Both the position numbers and the translations under genes were made by a program. DNA of 17,605 nucleotides from an uncultured Steroidobacter sp. (GTDB taxonomy: Bacteria; Pseudomonadota; Gammaproteobacteria; Steroidobacterales; Steroidobacteraceae): NCBI GenBank assembly GCA_946478975.1, contig CAMLEO010000132.1, positions 1 through 17,605 on the forward strand, written 5' to 3'. Positions 1-8,010 of this stretch are shown piece after piece (positions within the stretch are counted from its first letter, which is position 1; the number at the start of each line of letters is the position of its first letter). Below the pieces are notes generated by a model, which was given only the letters and a program-made list of their open reading frames with translations, ran no database searches and was not told the origin of the DNA.

Positions 1-1
1 G

Positions 2-1999
2 CAGCTCGCGACCGCACAGGTGCCGCGGCTCGGCCGACCGGAAGTGCAAGTCGGCGAACGCGCTCGCATCGGCGGCACCTTCGCCATGCAATACCGGCCG
101 ACCGATACATTGAGCTTGAATCTCGACGTACTGTACGCGCGGCTCACTTCGGACTTCGACCGTTACACCAACAACCTGCTGGTTCGTAACACCGGCACCG
201 GCACCAACAGTCCGACCGGCTTTGGTTACATCACGCCCAGCAACTTCAGCGTCGACGCCAACAACACGCTGTCGCACGGCACGTTGTTGAATGCCAAGTT
301 CTGGTCGGAGAATCGCGAGTTCCAGCAGGACTCGGATTTCCTGCACGTCGGCCTCGGCGGCTCGTGGCAGGTCTCGGACAACATTGCCGTCGATCTCAAG
401 GCGTCCAAGGCCGAGTCCGATTTCCGCTGGCGCATGAACAGTTATATCTTCCTGTCCAAGCCCGGCACGGTCGACATCACCGTGAACAACCATATTCCGG
501 TGATCACGCCGCAGCTCGATCTCGCCAACGTGGCCAACTGGCAGCTCGATACGCTGCGCATCCAGCCGCGCAAGCGCAACGAGGACAATCGCAATCTCGC
601 GCTCGATGTCACATTCGGCGCCCCGGACCGCAACATCAAGGTCGGCGCGCTGCTCAACAAATACGAGCGCGAGCGGCTCACGTATTCGTCCTCGGTCGGC
701 GTGACCCAGGGCGCATCGCTCGCGCCGTTCGGTTACAACGGCCCTGCCAACCTCAGCCAGTTCAATATCACCAATTTCAGCGAAGTGGTGCCGGTGAATT
801 ACGGCGAGGACTTCGGCTACCCGGCCGGTTACAAGCGCTGGATCGTCACCGACCTGGACGCGTTCAGCCGCCTGATGCCGGGCGGTGTGCTCGATGCCGC
901 CGCCAACCTGGATTATCAGAACTCCGGCAGCTTCGAGGAGAACAACAAATCGGCGTACGTCGAAGCCAACGCTGCATTCGACGTGTGGGGCCGCGAGTTG
1001 CGCGTCAACGCCGGCCTGCGTTACACCAAGACCAATCATGACTTGATCGGCTTCGTGCGCACCACGTCGACGCCGCCCGCCGCCGGCAATTTGTTTGGAT
1101 TGCGCGAAGGACAATACGGCCGCGATACGGTGAAGGGCGAATATTCGGAGACGCTGCCCTCGCTCAATCTCGCCTACAACCTGAAAGACGATCTGATCGT
1201 GCGCTTCTCCGCCTCGCAGGCGATGACGCGCCCGAATCCTTCCGACATCCAGCCGTTCACCAGCATCAGCACCAGCGGCGTGGTGTCGCAGGGCAATCCC
1301 GACCTCGATCCGTACCTGGCCGATCAGCTCGACGGCGGCGTCGAATGGTATTTCGACCAGGGTTCGGTGCTCGGCGGCAACTTGTTCTACAAGGAGATCA
1401 CCGGCTTCGTGGTGCGCCAGAATGCGCCGCAGCCGTTCCGGAACGCGCGCATCCCGCTCGATACGATCACGGATCCGACCATTCTCGCGCTGCTGCCGAA
1501 TGGCCTCGACACCATCCTGCTGTTCAACGTGCCGCAGAACATCGCAGCGACCACCTACCTGAAAGGCCTGGAGCTGCTGTATCAGCAGCGGCTCGACTTC
1601 CTGCTCGAAGGCCTGGGCGCGTCGTTGAATTTCACGCGGCTGGACTCCGGCAGCCAGGTGATCGTGGGACTTGCGGAAACCAACTACAACGCCATCGCTT
1701 ATTACGAACGCGAGCGCTTCGCCGTGCGCCTGTCGTATAACTATCGCGACGACTACGTCGAGTGCCAGGTGAACTGCGGCTCGACCTCGCCCGAGGTCGG
1801 CTATCGTCGCGAGGCGGGTTATCTCGACCTGTCGAGCAGCGTGAACTTCGACGCGCTGGGCCAGCACCTCACCCTGAGCCTGGAAGCGCTGAATCTCACC
1901 GACGAGGAGGAATATTCCTTCTACGGCTATGAGAACCGCACCAACACGTTGAATAAACCCGGCCGACAATACATTCTGGGTATTCGAGGCCAGTTCTAG
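2..1999 (+). CDS. TonB-dependent outer-membrane receptor, C-terminal part (5' end outside window)
   Basis: This frame is open from the window edge to a TAG stop, giving about 665 residues. What is visible is the beta-barrel of a TonB-dependent receptor: alternating amphipathic strands rich in Tyr, Asn and Asp, the typical 'LIVRFSASQAMTRPNPSDI' strand near residue 400, and a C-terminus ending 'GRQYILGIRGQF' with the terminal Phe used for outer-membrane insertion. The plug domain and TonB box lie upstream of the window, since full receptors of this large-barrel class run to roughly 900-1000 residues. A GTG at 20 is in frame but is not a credible start for a receptor. The family imports large or scarce substrates (siderophores, oligosaccharides, cobalamin) using TonB/ExbBD energy. 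The oxidoreductase genes that follow suggest a carbohydrate-like ligand, but this is inference. A hairpin repeat begins at its stop codon. Confidence 0.93.
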   Translation, partial: QLATAQVPRLGRPEVQVGERARIGGTFAMQYRPTDTLSLNLDVLYARLTSDFDRYTNNLLVRNTGTGTNSPTGFGYITPSNFSVDANNTLSHGTLLNAKFWSENREFQQDSDFLHVGLGGSWQVSDNIAVDLKASKAESDFRWRMNSYIFLSKPGTVDITVNNHIPVITPQLDLANVANWQLDTLRIQPRKRNEDNRNLALDVTFGAPDRNIKVGALLNKYERERLTYSSSVGVTQGASLAPFGYNGPANLSQFNITNFSEVVPVNYGEDFGYPAGYKRWIVTDLDAFSRLMPGGVLDAAANLDYQNSGSFEENNKSAYVEANAAFDVWGRELRVNAGLRYTKTNHDLIGFVRTTSTPPAAGNLFGLREGQYGRDTVKGEYSETLPSLNLAYNLKDDLIVRFSASQAMTRPNPSDIQPFTSISTSGVVSQGNPDLDPYLADQLDGGVEWYFDQGSVLGGNLFYKEITGFVVRQNAPQPFRNARIPLDTITDPTILALLPNGLDTILLFNVPQNIAATTYLKGLELLYQQRLDFLLEGLGASLNFTRLDSGSQVIVGLAETNYNAIAYYERERFAVRLSYNYRDDYVECQVNCGSTSPEVGYRREAGYLDLSSSVNFDALGQHLTLSLEALNLTDEEEYSFYGYENRTNTLNKPGRQYILGIRGQF

Positions 2000-2025
2000 T
2001 CGAAAGGGCCTCGGCCGCTTTCGAC
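1998..2025 (+). repeat. 28-bp hairpin repeat, copy 1 (probable terminator-like element)
   Basis: This stretch begins at the last two bases of the TonB-receptor stop codon. It folds as TCGAAAG / CTTTCGA (2000-2006 with 2018-2024) around a GC core with one bulged G and a CTCG loop. It matches 16751-16778 at 27 of 28 positions; the difference is an A here against a C there at the sixth base, and only this copy pairs fully. No T-tract follows. The position directly after a stop codon suggests a transcription terminator or mRNA 3'-end protector, but a REP-like mobile repeat is also possible. Confidence 0.75.
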
Positions 2026-2051
2026 CATCGGATTAGTAGGATGAGAGGCTA

Positions 2052-3410
2052 ATGACATCATTTTCCCGTCGCACTTTTGGCAAAACGCTCCTGGGTGTGT
2101 CGCTGCCGCTGATTCTGCCGAACCGTCTGCTGGGCGCGAATGCGCCCAGCAACCGGATTCGCGTCGGCCAGATCGGCTGCGGACGCATCGCCCGCGGTCA
2201 CGACATGCCCGGCGTCATGAAATCCGGGCTCGCGGACATCGTCGCGATCTGCGACGTGGACGCGAATCGCGCCGCCGATGGCAAGAAACATCTGGAGAAA
2301 CTCTATCGGGACGCCGGCGCGAAGGTGCCGAACATCTCGTTGCACAACGACTATCGTGAAATCCTGGCGCGCTCCGACATCGACGCAGTGGTGATCAGCA
2401 CGCCCGATCATCAACACGCAGAGCCCGCGCTCGCGGCGGTGCTGGCGGGCAAGGACGTTTATTTGCAAAAGCCCTTCACCATGACGATCGCCGAAGGCAT
2501 TGCACTTCGCGACGCCGTGGCGCGGAGCAAGCGCATCCTGCAAGTCGGCAGCCAGCAGCGCTCGTGGAAACAATTCCGGCAAGCGGCCGAATTCATTCGC
2601 TCCGGCCGCATCGGCAAGGTCCAGCGCGTCGAGATCGGCCTGCCGATCGATCCCACCGCGCCGGACAACCCGGCGGAGCCGGTGCCTGCGGGCTTCGATT
2701 ACAACCGCTGGGTCGGCCCGGCGCAGTTCGCTTATTACACCGAGCAGCGCGTGCACCCTCGCAAGGACTACGGTCGTCCGGGCTGGCTGCGCAACGAATC
2801 GTTTACGCTGGGAATGATCACGGGCTGGGGCTCGCATCATTACGACACCATGCATTGGGCGCTGGAGCTTGAGGACAGCGGCCCGTCGCGCGTCGAAGGT
2901 AAGGCGGAATTTCCCACCAACAAGATCTGGAACGTCCACGGTGCTTACGACGTGAGTCTCACCTATCCGGGCGATATCGCCGTGCACGTCTCCGACAAAC
3001 TTCCGAACGGCCTGAAGTTCTTCGGCGAAGAAGGCTGGATCTGGGTGACGCGCGACGGCCAGGCGACCGCGAGCGATCCGAGCGCCGGCGGCAAGCCGAT
3101 GCCGCCGCTGGATGCCAGCAATCCGCTGCTGCTCGATCCGAAAGGGTTGAAGGTGCAGCTGCCGGTGAGCGACAACCATCACCAGAACTGGCTCGAAGCC
3201 GTGAAGTCGCGCCAGCAGCCGCTCGCGCCGGCGCACGTCGCTCATCGCAGCAGCAGCTCGTGCATCGTCAGCTGGATCGCGATGAAGTTGAACCGGCCTC
3301 TCACCTGGGACGTGAAGACCGAACGCTTCGTGAAGGACGACGAAGCAAATGCTATGTTGTCGCGTCCGGAGCGTGCTCCCTATGGAGTGACGCACGTGGT
3401 GAGGAGCTGA
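2052..3410 (+). CDS. Tat-exported Gfo/Idh/MocA family oxidoreductase
   Basis: A 452-residue member of the Gfo/Idh/MocA family, which uses NAD(P) to oxidise or epimerise sugars and related polyols. The N-terminus carries a twin-arginine signal (SRRTFGK, residues 5-11, then a hydrophobic stretch to about 29), so it is folded with cofactor in the cytoplasm and exported. The Rossmann loop is IGCGRIA (41-47), with an acidic ICDVD at the end of the second strand (67-70) that favours NAD over NADP. The usual EKP motif reads QKP (139-141), keeping the lysine. GWGSHHYD (258-265) matches the conserved active-site histidine/aspartate region. A GAGAGG-like ribosome site lies 3-4 nt before the ATG. The next gene starts 7 nt after the stop, so the two are probably one operon. 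The specific substrate cannot be read from the sequence. Confidence 0.9.
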   Translation: MTSFSRRTFGKTLLGVSLPLILPNRLLGANAPSNRIRVGQIGCGRIARGHDMPGVMKSGLADIVAICDVDANRAADGKKHLEKLYRDAGAKVPNISLHNDYREILARSDIDAVVISTPDHQHAEPALAAVLAGKDVYLQKPFTMTIAEGIALRDAVARSKRILQVGSQQRSWKQFRQAAEFIRSGRIGKVQRVEIGLPIDPTAPDNPAEPVPAGFDYNRWVGPAQFAYYTEQRVHPRKDYGRPGWLRNESFTLGMITGWGSHHYDTMHWALELEDSGPSRVEGKAEFPTNKIWNVHGAYDVSLTYPGDIAVHVSDKLPNGLKFFGEEGWIWVTRDGQATASDPSAGGKPMPPLDASNPLLLDPKGLKVQLPVSDNHHQNWLEAVKSRQQPLAPAHVAHRSSSSCIVSWIAMKLNRPLTWDVKTERFVKDDEANAMLSRPERAPYGVTHVVRS

Positions 3411-3417
3411 GCGACGA

Positions 3418-4788
3418 ATGCGAAAACCCTGGCTGGGATTGATTTGCGGTGCCGTGCTGACAGGATTCTCCGCTAACACACCTGCTGAAGGCGTCACCGG
3501 GCCGGTGCGCCTGCTCACGCTCGATCCAGGCCATTTCCACGCCGCCCTGGTGCAGAAATATATGTACCAGGGCGTCGACCCGCTGGTGCACGTGTACGCG
3601 CCCCAAGGCGACGACGTCCTCGAACACATGAAGCGCATCGAGGGCTTCAACCAGCGCCAGGATCAGCCGACGCACTGGCAGACCGAGCTCTACACCGGCC
3701 CGGACTACCTGGCGCGCATGTTGAACGACAAGGCCGGCAACGTCGTCGTCATCTCAGGAAACAACGCGCAGAAGACGCAATACATCCTGCGCTCGGTCGA
3801 AGCCGGCTTGAACGTGCTGGCCGACAAGCCGATGGCGATCACGCCGGCCGATTACAAAAAGCTCCAGCGCGCATTCGCAGTCGCCGAGCAACGCGGCACG
3901 CTGCTCTACGACATCATGACCGAGCGCTTCGAGATCACATCCGTCCTGCAACGTGAGCTGTCGCGCAACCCCGAGTTGTTCGGCACGCTGCTCAAGGGCA
4001 GCGAAAGCGATCCGGCGATTCGCAAAGAGAGCGTGCACAACTATTCCAAGATCGTCGCCGGGCAGCCGCTGAAGCGCCCGCAATGGTTCTTCGACGTGCG
4101 CCAGCAGGGCGAAGGCCTGGTGGATGTCACGACCCACCTGGTCGACCTGGTGCAATGGCAGGCGTTTCCCGAGCAGGCGCTGCAGCCCGAAGACGCGAAG
4201 GTGCTGCGCGCGAAACGCAGCTCGACGCCGATCACGCTCGACCAGTTCCGCAAGGTGACGGGCGCGCAGGCGTTCCCGGACTTTCTGAAAGCGGATGTTT
4301 CCAACGGCGTGCTGAATGTGTATGCGAACGGCGAGTTCACCTATCGGCTGCGCGATGTGTACGCGCTGGTGTCGGTGAAGTGGGATTTCGAAGCTCCGGC
4401 CGGCGGCGGCGATACGCATTTCTCCATCATGCGCGGCTCCAAGGCTTCGCTCATGATCCAGCAAGGCGCCGCTCAGCAATACAAGCCGGTGCTTTACATT
4501 GAAGGCGTGAAGGACGAAGCCGTTGTGAACAAAGCCATCGCCTCGCTGCAAGCGAATTATCCCGGCGTCGGCGCCAGGCGCGAAGGCAAGCACTGGGTCG
4601 TCACCGTACCCGATCGTTACAACGTCGGCCACGAAGCGCACTTTGCGCAGGTGACCGAACATTTCCTCCAGTACCTGCGCGCAGGCAAACTGCCGGCGTG
4701 GGAAGTCCCGAACATGCTCACCAAGTACGCCACCATCATGCAGGCGTACGAATTGAGCCACCCCAAACAAACATCTGGCACTCATTAA
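3418..4788 (+). CDS. Secreted oxidoreductase-like protein, Oxidoreduct_C (PF16490-like) type
   Basis: A 456-residue protein with a Sec-type signal peptide (about residues 1-23, 'LGLICGAVLTGFSA'). It resembles the 'putative oxidoreductase C-terminal domain' family, whose N-terminal half is a Gfo/Idh-like Rossmann fold. At the point where true dehydrogenases carry GxGxxG this protein has LDPGHFHAALVQ (35-46), which I recognise as characteristic of this family. DKP (136-138) stands where Gfo/Idh enzymes have EKP, and GEGLVDVTTHLVDLVQW (231-247) matches the conserved active-site helix. The function is unknown; it may be a non-redox enzyme acting on the keto-sugar made by its neighbour, or may bind nucleotide in another way. 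GAGGAG (3401-3406) is the ribosome site and overlaps the upstream stop region. The next gene begins 1 nt after the stop. Confidence 0.82.
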   Translation: MRKPWLGLICGAVLTGFSANTPAEGVTGPVRLLTLDPGHFHAALVQKYMYQGVDPLVHVYAPQGDDVLEHMKRIEGFNQRQDQPTHWQTELYTGPDYLARMLNDKAGNVVVISGNNAQKTQYILRSVEAGLNVLADKPMAITPADYKKLQRAFAVAEQRGTLLYDIMTERFEITSVLQRELSRNPELFGTLLKGSESDPAIRKESVHNYSKIVAGQPLKRPQWFFDVRQQGEGLVDVTTHLVDLVQWQAFPEQALQPEDAKVLRAKRSSTPITLDQFRKVTGAQAFPDFLKADVSNGVLNVYANGEFTYRLRDVYALVSVKWDFEAPAGGGDTHFSIMRGSKASLMIQQGAAQQYKPVLYIEGVKDEAVVNKAIASLQANYPGVGARREGKHWVVTVPDRYNVGHEAHFAQVTEHFLQYLRAGKLPAWEVPNMLTKYATIMQAYELSHPKQTSGTH

Positions 4789-4789
4789 C

Positions 4790-7309
4790 ATGCGCGCGCA
4801 AATTGCGGCGCTGATCGCGTGCTGCGCGCTCGCGCCTGTTGCTCAACAAGCGGCAGCACAAAGCGGTGACAAGCCTGGCGAGAAGCAGGCGCCGCCGCCG
4901 GAACATCTCAAGGCCCCGCCCGCTCCGGCGCTCCCGCCGGAAGACGCGCTGAAGACGCTGCGCGTCGCGCCGGGCTTTCACGTCGAAATCGTCGCCAGCG
5001 ATCCGCTGCTGTTCGATCCGGTCGCGATGACGATCGGGCCGGACGGCCGCATGTGGGTCGTCGAAATGCGCGCCTACATGCCGAACGTCGACGGCACCGG
5101 CGAGAACGCGCCGATCGGCACCATCGCGGTGCTCGAAGATACAAACAAAGACGGCCGCATGGACAAGCGCACCGAATTCGCCGGCGGCCTGGTGCTGCCG
5201 CGTGCGCTGGCGCTGGTCGCCGACGGCCTGCTGGTCGCCGAGCCGCCCAATCTCTGGTTCATGCGCGACACCAACGGCGACGGCAAGGCCGACGACAAAC
5301 AACAGGTCGCAAACGACTACGGCAACCCTGCCAACCCCGAGCACAGCTCCAACGGTTTGCTGTGGGGCCTGGACAACTGGATCTACAACGCCAATCACAC
5401 CACCCGCTTCCGCTATTCCCAAGGCAAGTGGCAGCGTGAGTTGACGATCTTCCGCGGCCAGTGGGGCATCGCCCAGGACGACTTCGGCCAGCTCTATCAC
5501 AACAACAACAGCGTCGCGCTGTACACCGATGTGATGCCGGCCGAGTATCTGCTGCGCAATCGCAGCCTGCCGAATGCGCGTGGTGCGAACGTGCAAATGG
5601 CCGGGCCGGATGAAATCTCCGTCTGGCCTTCGCGCATCACAACCGGCGTGAACCGCGGCTATAAAATCCTGCGCGAGGACGGCACGCTGCCCGTGCTCAC
5701 CGCCGCCTGCGGGCCGGTGATCTATCGCGGCTCGCTGTTTCCCAAGAGCTTCTACGGCGATGCCTTCATCGCCGAGCCTGCCGGCAATCTGGTCAAGCGG
5801 CTCGTGATCGAAGAGCGCGACGGCGTGCCTCACGTTCGCAACGCCTACGACCAGGCGGAATTCCTCACCTCGACCGACGAACGCTTCCGCCCGGTGAATC
5901 TCTACAACGGCCCGGATGGATCGTTGTACATCGTCGATATGTATCGCGGCGTCATTCAACATCGCATCTTCCTCACCACCTACTTGCGCAATCAGATCAA
6001 AGAGCGCGGGTTGGAAGCGCCGCTCGGCATGGGGCGCGTGTATCGCGTCGTGCCGGACAACGTGAAACGAAACACTCCGCCGCAGCTCGCCAAAGCGACG
6101 CCAGCACAACTCGTCGACGCCCTGAAGAACAGCGACGCCTGGGTGAGAGAGACAGCGCAACGTTTGCTCGTCGAGCGCATGGATACATCCACGGCGCCAG
6201 CGCTGCGCAAACTTGCAACGACCTCGCCCGCCGCGGTCACACGCGTGCACGCCTTGTGGACGCTCGATGGCATCAACGCGATTGATTGGCCGACCGCGTC
6301 AGCGGCCTTGCGCGACGCTGAGCCTCGCGTCGCCGCCGCTGCCGTTCGAGTGTCGGAGCGCTTTCTCAGCAGCGACCCGGAACGCACGCTCGCTGCGATG
6401 ATGGAGCGCTCCCGTTGGAATGAGAGTGGCGTGGTGAGACAAGTCGCATTGTCGCTCGGCGCCGCGCCAGCGAGCCTGGCGGACCCTGCTCTTCGCGAGA
6501 TCACATTTCGTAACGGAGCAGAGGCCTACGTTGCCGACGCCGTTACCAGCAGCATCGCCGGTCGTGAAGCGGCGTTTATCTCCTCGCTGATCGCGGCTGA
6601 GCCCAAGGCGGGCTCGCTGGAAAATGCATCCGCTGTGCTCGCTGTGGCGGCTGCAACGGTCATGCAGTCAGGTAACGTCGAGCAAACGGATGCTCTGCTC
6701 GCGCGGCTGACGCAACCGAATACGCCGGCATGGATCAAGACCGGGCTGCTGGACGGCGTCGATCGTCTCATCCCTCGCGCCGACAACGGCACGCGCCGCA
6801 CGGCGTTCGTCGGCAGCGAGCCGAAAGCGCTGATTGCGTATGCATCGAGCAAAGCGCCGGATGCGCCTCGCGCGGCCGAACTGCTGCAGTTTGTGAGATG
6901 GCGTGGAGCAAACATCGACACCGCCGCCCTGCTGGCGAAGCTCACGCCGGAGCAACGTGAGCTGTATGAGAAAGGTCGCGGCTTGTTTGCGGTGTGCGCG
7001 TCCTGCCACCAGGATCAAGGTCAAGGCATGAAAGGCCTGGCCCCTGCCCTCGCCGGTTCGAGCTGGGCCACGGGCTCGCCCCAGGGCGTCGTTCGCATCG
7101 TGCTCAACGGCAAGGCCGACGAGCTTGCGATGCCGGCGATCGGCGGCGCATTGGACGATGCAACCATCGCCGCGATTCTCACTTACGTCCGCAAGTCCTG
7201 GGGCAACGACGCCTCGCCGATCTCGCCGGATACGGTGAAGTCGATCCGCAGCGCCGTCGAGAAGCGCGACGAGCCGTGGAGCGAGGAAGAACTACAGCCG
7301 TTTCGATGA
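4790..7309 (+). CDS. PVC-type heme protein: propeller, HEAT-like repeats and C-terminal cytochrome c
   Basis: An 839-residue periplasmic protein with a Sec signal (about 1-23, ending AAAQS). Residues 53 to about 430 form the propeller-like 'membrane-bound dehydrogenase' domain best known from Planctomycetes and Verrucomicrobia (for example FHVEIVASDPLLFDPVAM and PDGSLYIVDMYRGVIQH). Two EF-hand-like calcium loops lie inside it, DTNKDGRMD (117-125) and DTNGDGKAD (160-168). An alanine-rich helical section of HEAT type follows (about 440-720). The C-terminus is a class I cytochrome c domain with CASCH (736-740) binding heme and Met781 in LAMPAIGG as the likely sixth ligand. It probably takes electrons from a periplasmic dehydrogenation. 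The ATG lies one base after the upstream stop with no clear Shine-Dalgarno sequence, which suggests translational coupling. The gene ends 1 nt from the convergent CYTH gene. Confidence 0.9.
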   Translation: MRAQIAALIACCALAPVAQQAAAQSGDKPGEKQAPPPEHLKAPPAPALPPEDALKTLRVAPGFHVEIVASDPLLFDPVAMTIGPDGRMWVVEMRAYMPNVDGTGENAPIGTIAVLEDTNKDGRMDKRTEFAGGLVLPRALALVADGLLVAEPPNLWFMRDTNGDGKADDKQQVANDYGNPANPEHSSNGLLWGLDNWIYNANHTTRFRYSQGKWQRELTIFRGQWGIAQDDFGQLYHNNNSVALYTDVMPAEYLLRNRSLPNARGANVQMAGPDEISVWPSRITTGVNRGYKILREDGTLPVLTAACGPVIYRGSLFPKSFYGDAFIAEPAGNLVKRLVIEERDGVPHVRNAYDQAEFLTSTDERFRPVNLYNGPDGSLYIVDMYRGVIQHRIFLTTYLRNQIKERGLEAPLGMGRVYRVVPDNVKRNTPPQLAKATPAQLVDALKNSDAWVRETAQRLLVERMDTSTAPALRKLATTSPAAVTRVHALWTLDGINAIDWPTASAALRDAEPRVAAAAVRVSERFLSSDPERTLAAMMERSRWNESGVVRQVALSLGAAPASLADPALREITFRNGAEAYVADAVTSSIAGREAAFISSLIAAEPKAGSLENASAVLAVAAATVMQSGNVEQTDALLARLTQPNTPAWIKTGLLDGVDRLIPRADNGTRRTAFVGSEPKALIAYASSKAPDAPRAAELLQFVRWRGANIDTAALLAKLTPEQRELYEKGRGLFAVCASCHQDQGQGMKGLAPALAGSSWATGSPQGVVRIVLNGKADELAMPAIGGALDDATIAAILTYVRKSWGNDASPISPDTVKSIRSAVEKRDEPWSEEELQPFR

Positions 7310-7329
7310 GCTACCAGCTTCGATACGGC
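7297..7329. terminator. Imperfect hairpin spanning both stops of convergent genes
   Basis: An interrupted inverted repeat covers the stop codons of the heme protein (7307-7309) and the CYTH gene (7311-7313). GCCGT pairs with ACGGC, TCGA with TCGA and AGCT with AGCT, with one mismatch, a 2-nt bulge and an ACC loop. There is no T-tract on either strand. With only one base between the two genes, this is the only place for a shared terminator, but function is inferred from position. Confidence 0.4.
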
Positions 7330-7769
7330 CGCGCGCTCAGATTGGAATTCAAATAGCGCGGGTCGTGAGTGACTTCCGTGTGCAGCCATGCCGGACGCGC
7401 GAACGTTTGATCCGCGCGTTCGAGCTCGATCTCGGCGACGACCAGCCCTTCGTTGTCGCCGTGAAACTCGTCGACTTCCCAGCGCGCGCCGGCGTGCTCC
7501 AGCACGTGACGATGTTTTTCGACGATGGGGCCTTCACATAATTTGAGCAGCTGCTCGGCGTCCGCGACCGAAATTTCGTACTCGAACTCCGGACGCGCGA
7601 GCTCCTTCGCTCGCCCTTTGATAGTGAGATAAGCGCGCTCGCCAGCGATGCGCACGCGGACTGTGCGATCTGCGTCACGGTTTAGATAACCCTGGCTGAT
7701 GCGAGTGGGCGCTGCCTGCCGCCAACCCTCGCCGTTCACCAGAAACTTTCTTTCGATCTCTGTTGCCAC
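7311..7769 (-). CDS. CYTH domain protein (triphosphate tunnel metalloenzyme family)
   Basis: A 152-residue protein on the minus strand, the usual length for a single-domain bacterial CYTH protein. The N-terminal signature EIERK (residues 4-8, the ExExK motif) is present, and paired basic and acidic residues of the tunnel follow: VRVR (37-40), TIKG (49-52), EFEYEI (61-66), EKHRH (84-88), EVDEF (98-102) and AEIELE (112-117). The family hydrolyses triphosphate-containing substrates (inorganic triphosphate, thiamine triphosphate) or makes cAMP in class IV cyclases. This short form is most likely a tripolyphosphatase-type enzyme. I chose the GTG at 7769 because GAGG (7776-7779) lies 6 nt upstream and the protein then begins directly at the conserved motif. 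A longer reading from 7877 adds a non-conserved extension. It is divergent from the porin gene. Confidence 0.88.
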   Translation of the reverse strand: MATEIERKFLVNGEGWRQAAPTRISQGYLNRDADRTVRVRIAGERAYLTIKGRAKELARPEFEYEISVADAEQLLKLCEGPIVEKHRHVLEHAGARWEVDEFHGDNEGLVVAEIELERADQTFARPAWLHTEVTHDPRYLNSNLSARPYRSW

Positions 7770-8010
7770 ACCTGGCCTCGTCGTAGGCAGTGCCAGTACA
7801 TATCTGCGCACTGCATTCACATTTGATAACTCAACTGCGGAACCACCGCAAAGATTCGCTCCAGCGGGGACTGCCACTCACCCCGGCCTTAAGCGATTCC
7901 CCTCACGCACCATCAGGGCGCAGCAACCTAAAACGCAACACCCTGTGCGCCGATACAACACGAGCGACGGAGCTGCACGCTCCTCATTACAAACATTGGA
8001 GTTCTTGCTC
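7770..8010. promoter_or_regulatory. Divergent intergenic region (CYTH / porin)
   Basis: These 241 nt separate the CYTH start from the porin start and must hold both promoters if each is transcribed on its own. I see no convincing -35/-10 pair, and no Pho-box repeat that would tie the porin set to phosphate starvation. The porin ribosome site GGAG (7998-8001) is at the right end. Small stem-loops such as TGCGG/CCGCA near 7840 are present but weak. Confidence 0.5.

Noticed and set aside
2058..3650. 530-codon open frame on the minus strand opposite the Gfo/Idh gene
   Set aside because: It has low-complexity Arg/His/Ala composition with no recognisable domain and lies exactly antisense to a well-supported enzyme. 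This is typical of GC-rich antisense frames.
4736..6250. 504-codon open frame on the minus strand opposite the heme-protein gene
   Set aside because: Its His/Val/Gly-rich sequence has no domain, and it is antisense to clear propeller-domain coding sequence.
7699..8010. Upstream extension of the porin reading frame
   Set aside because: It overlaps the start of the CYTH gene and has no signal peptide. The ATG at 8011 has a good ribosome site and a normal signal sequence.
7770..8010. Pho-box search upstream of the porin / PstS-like genes
   Set aside because: No CTGTCAT-type direct repeat with the right spacing was found, so phosphate control is not supported.
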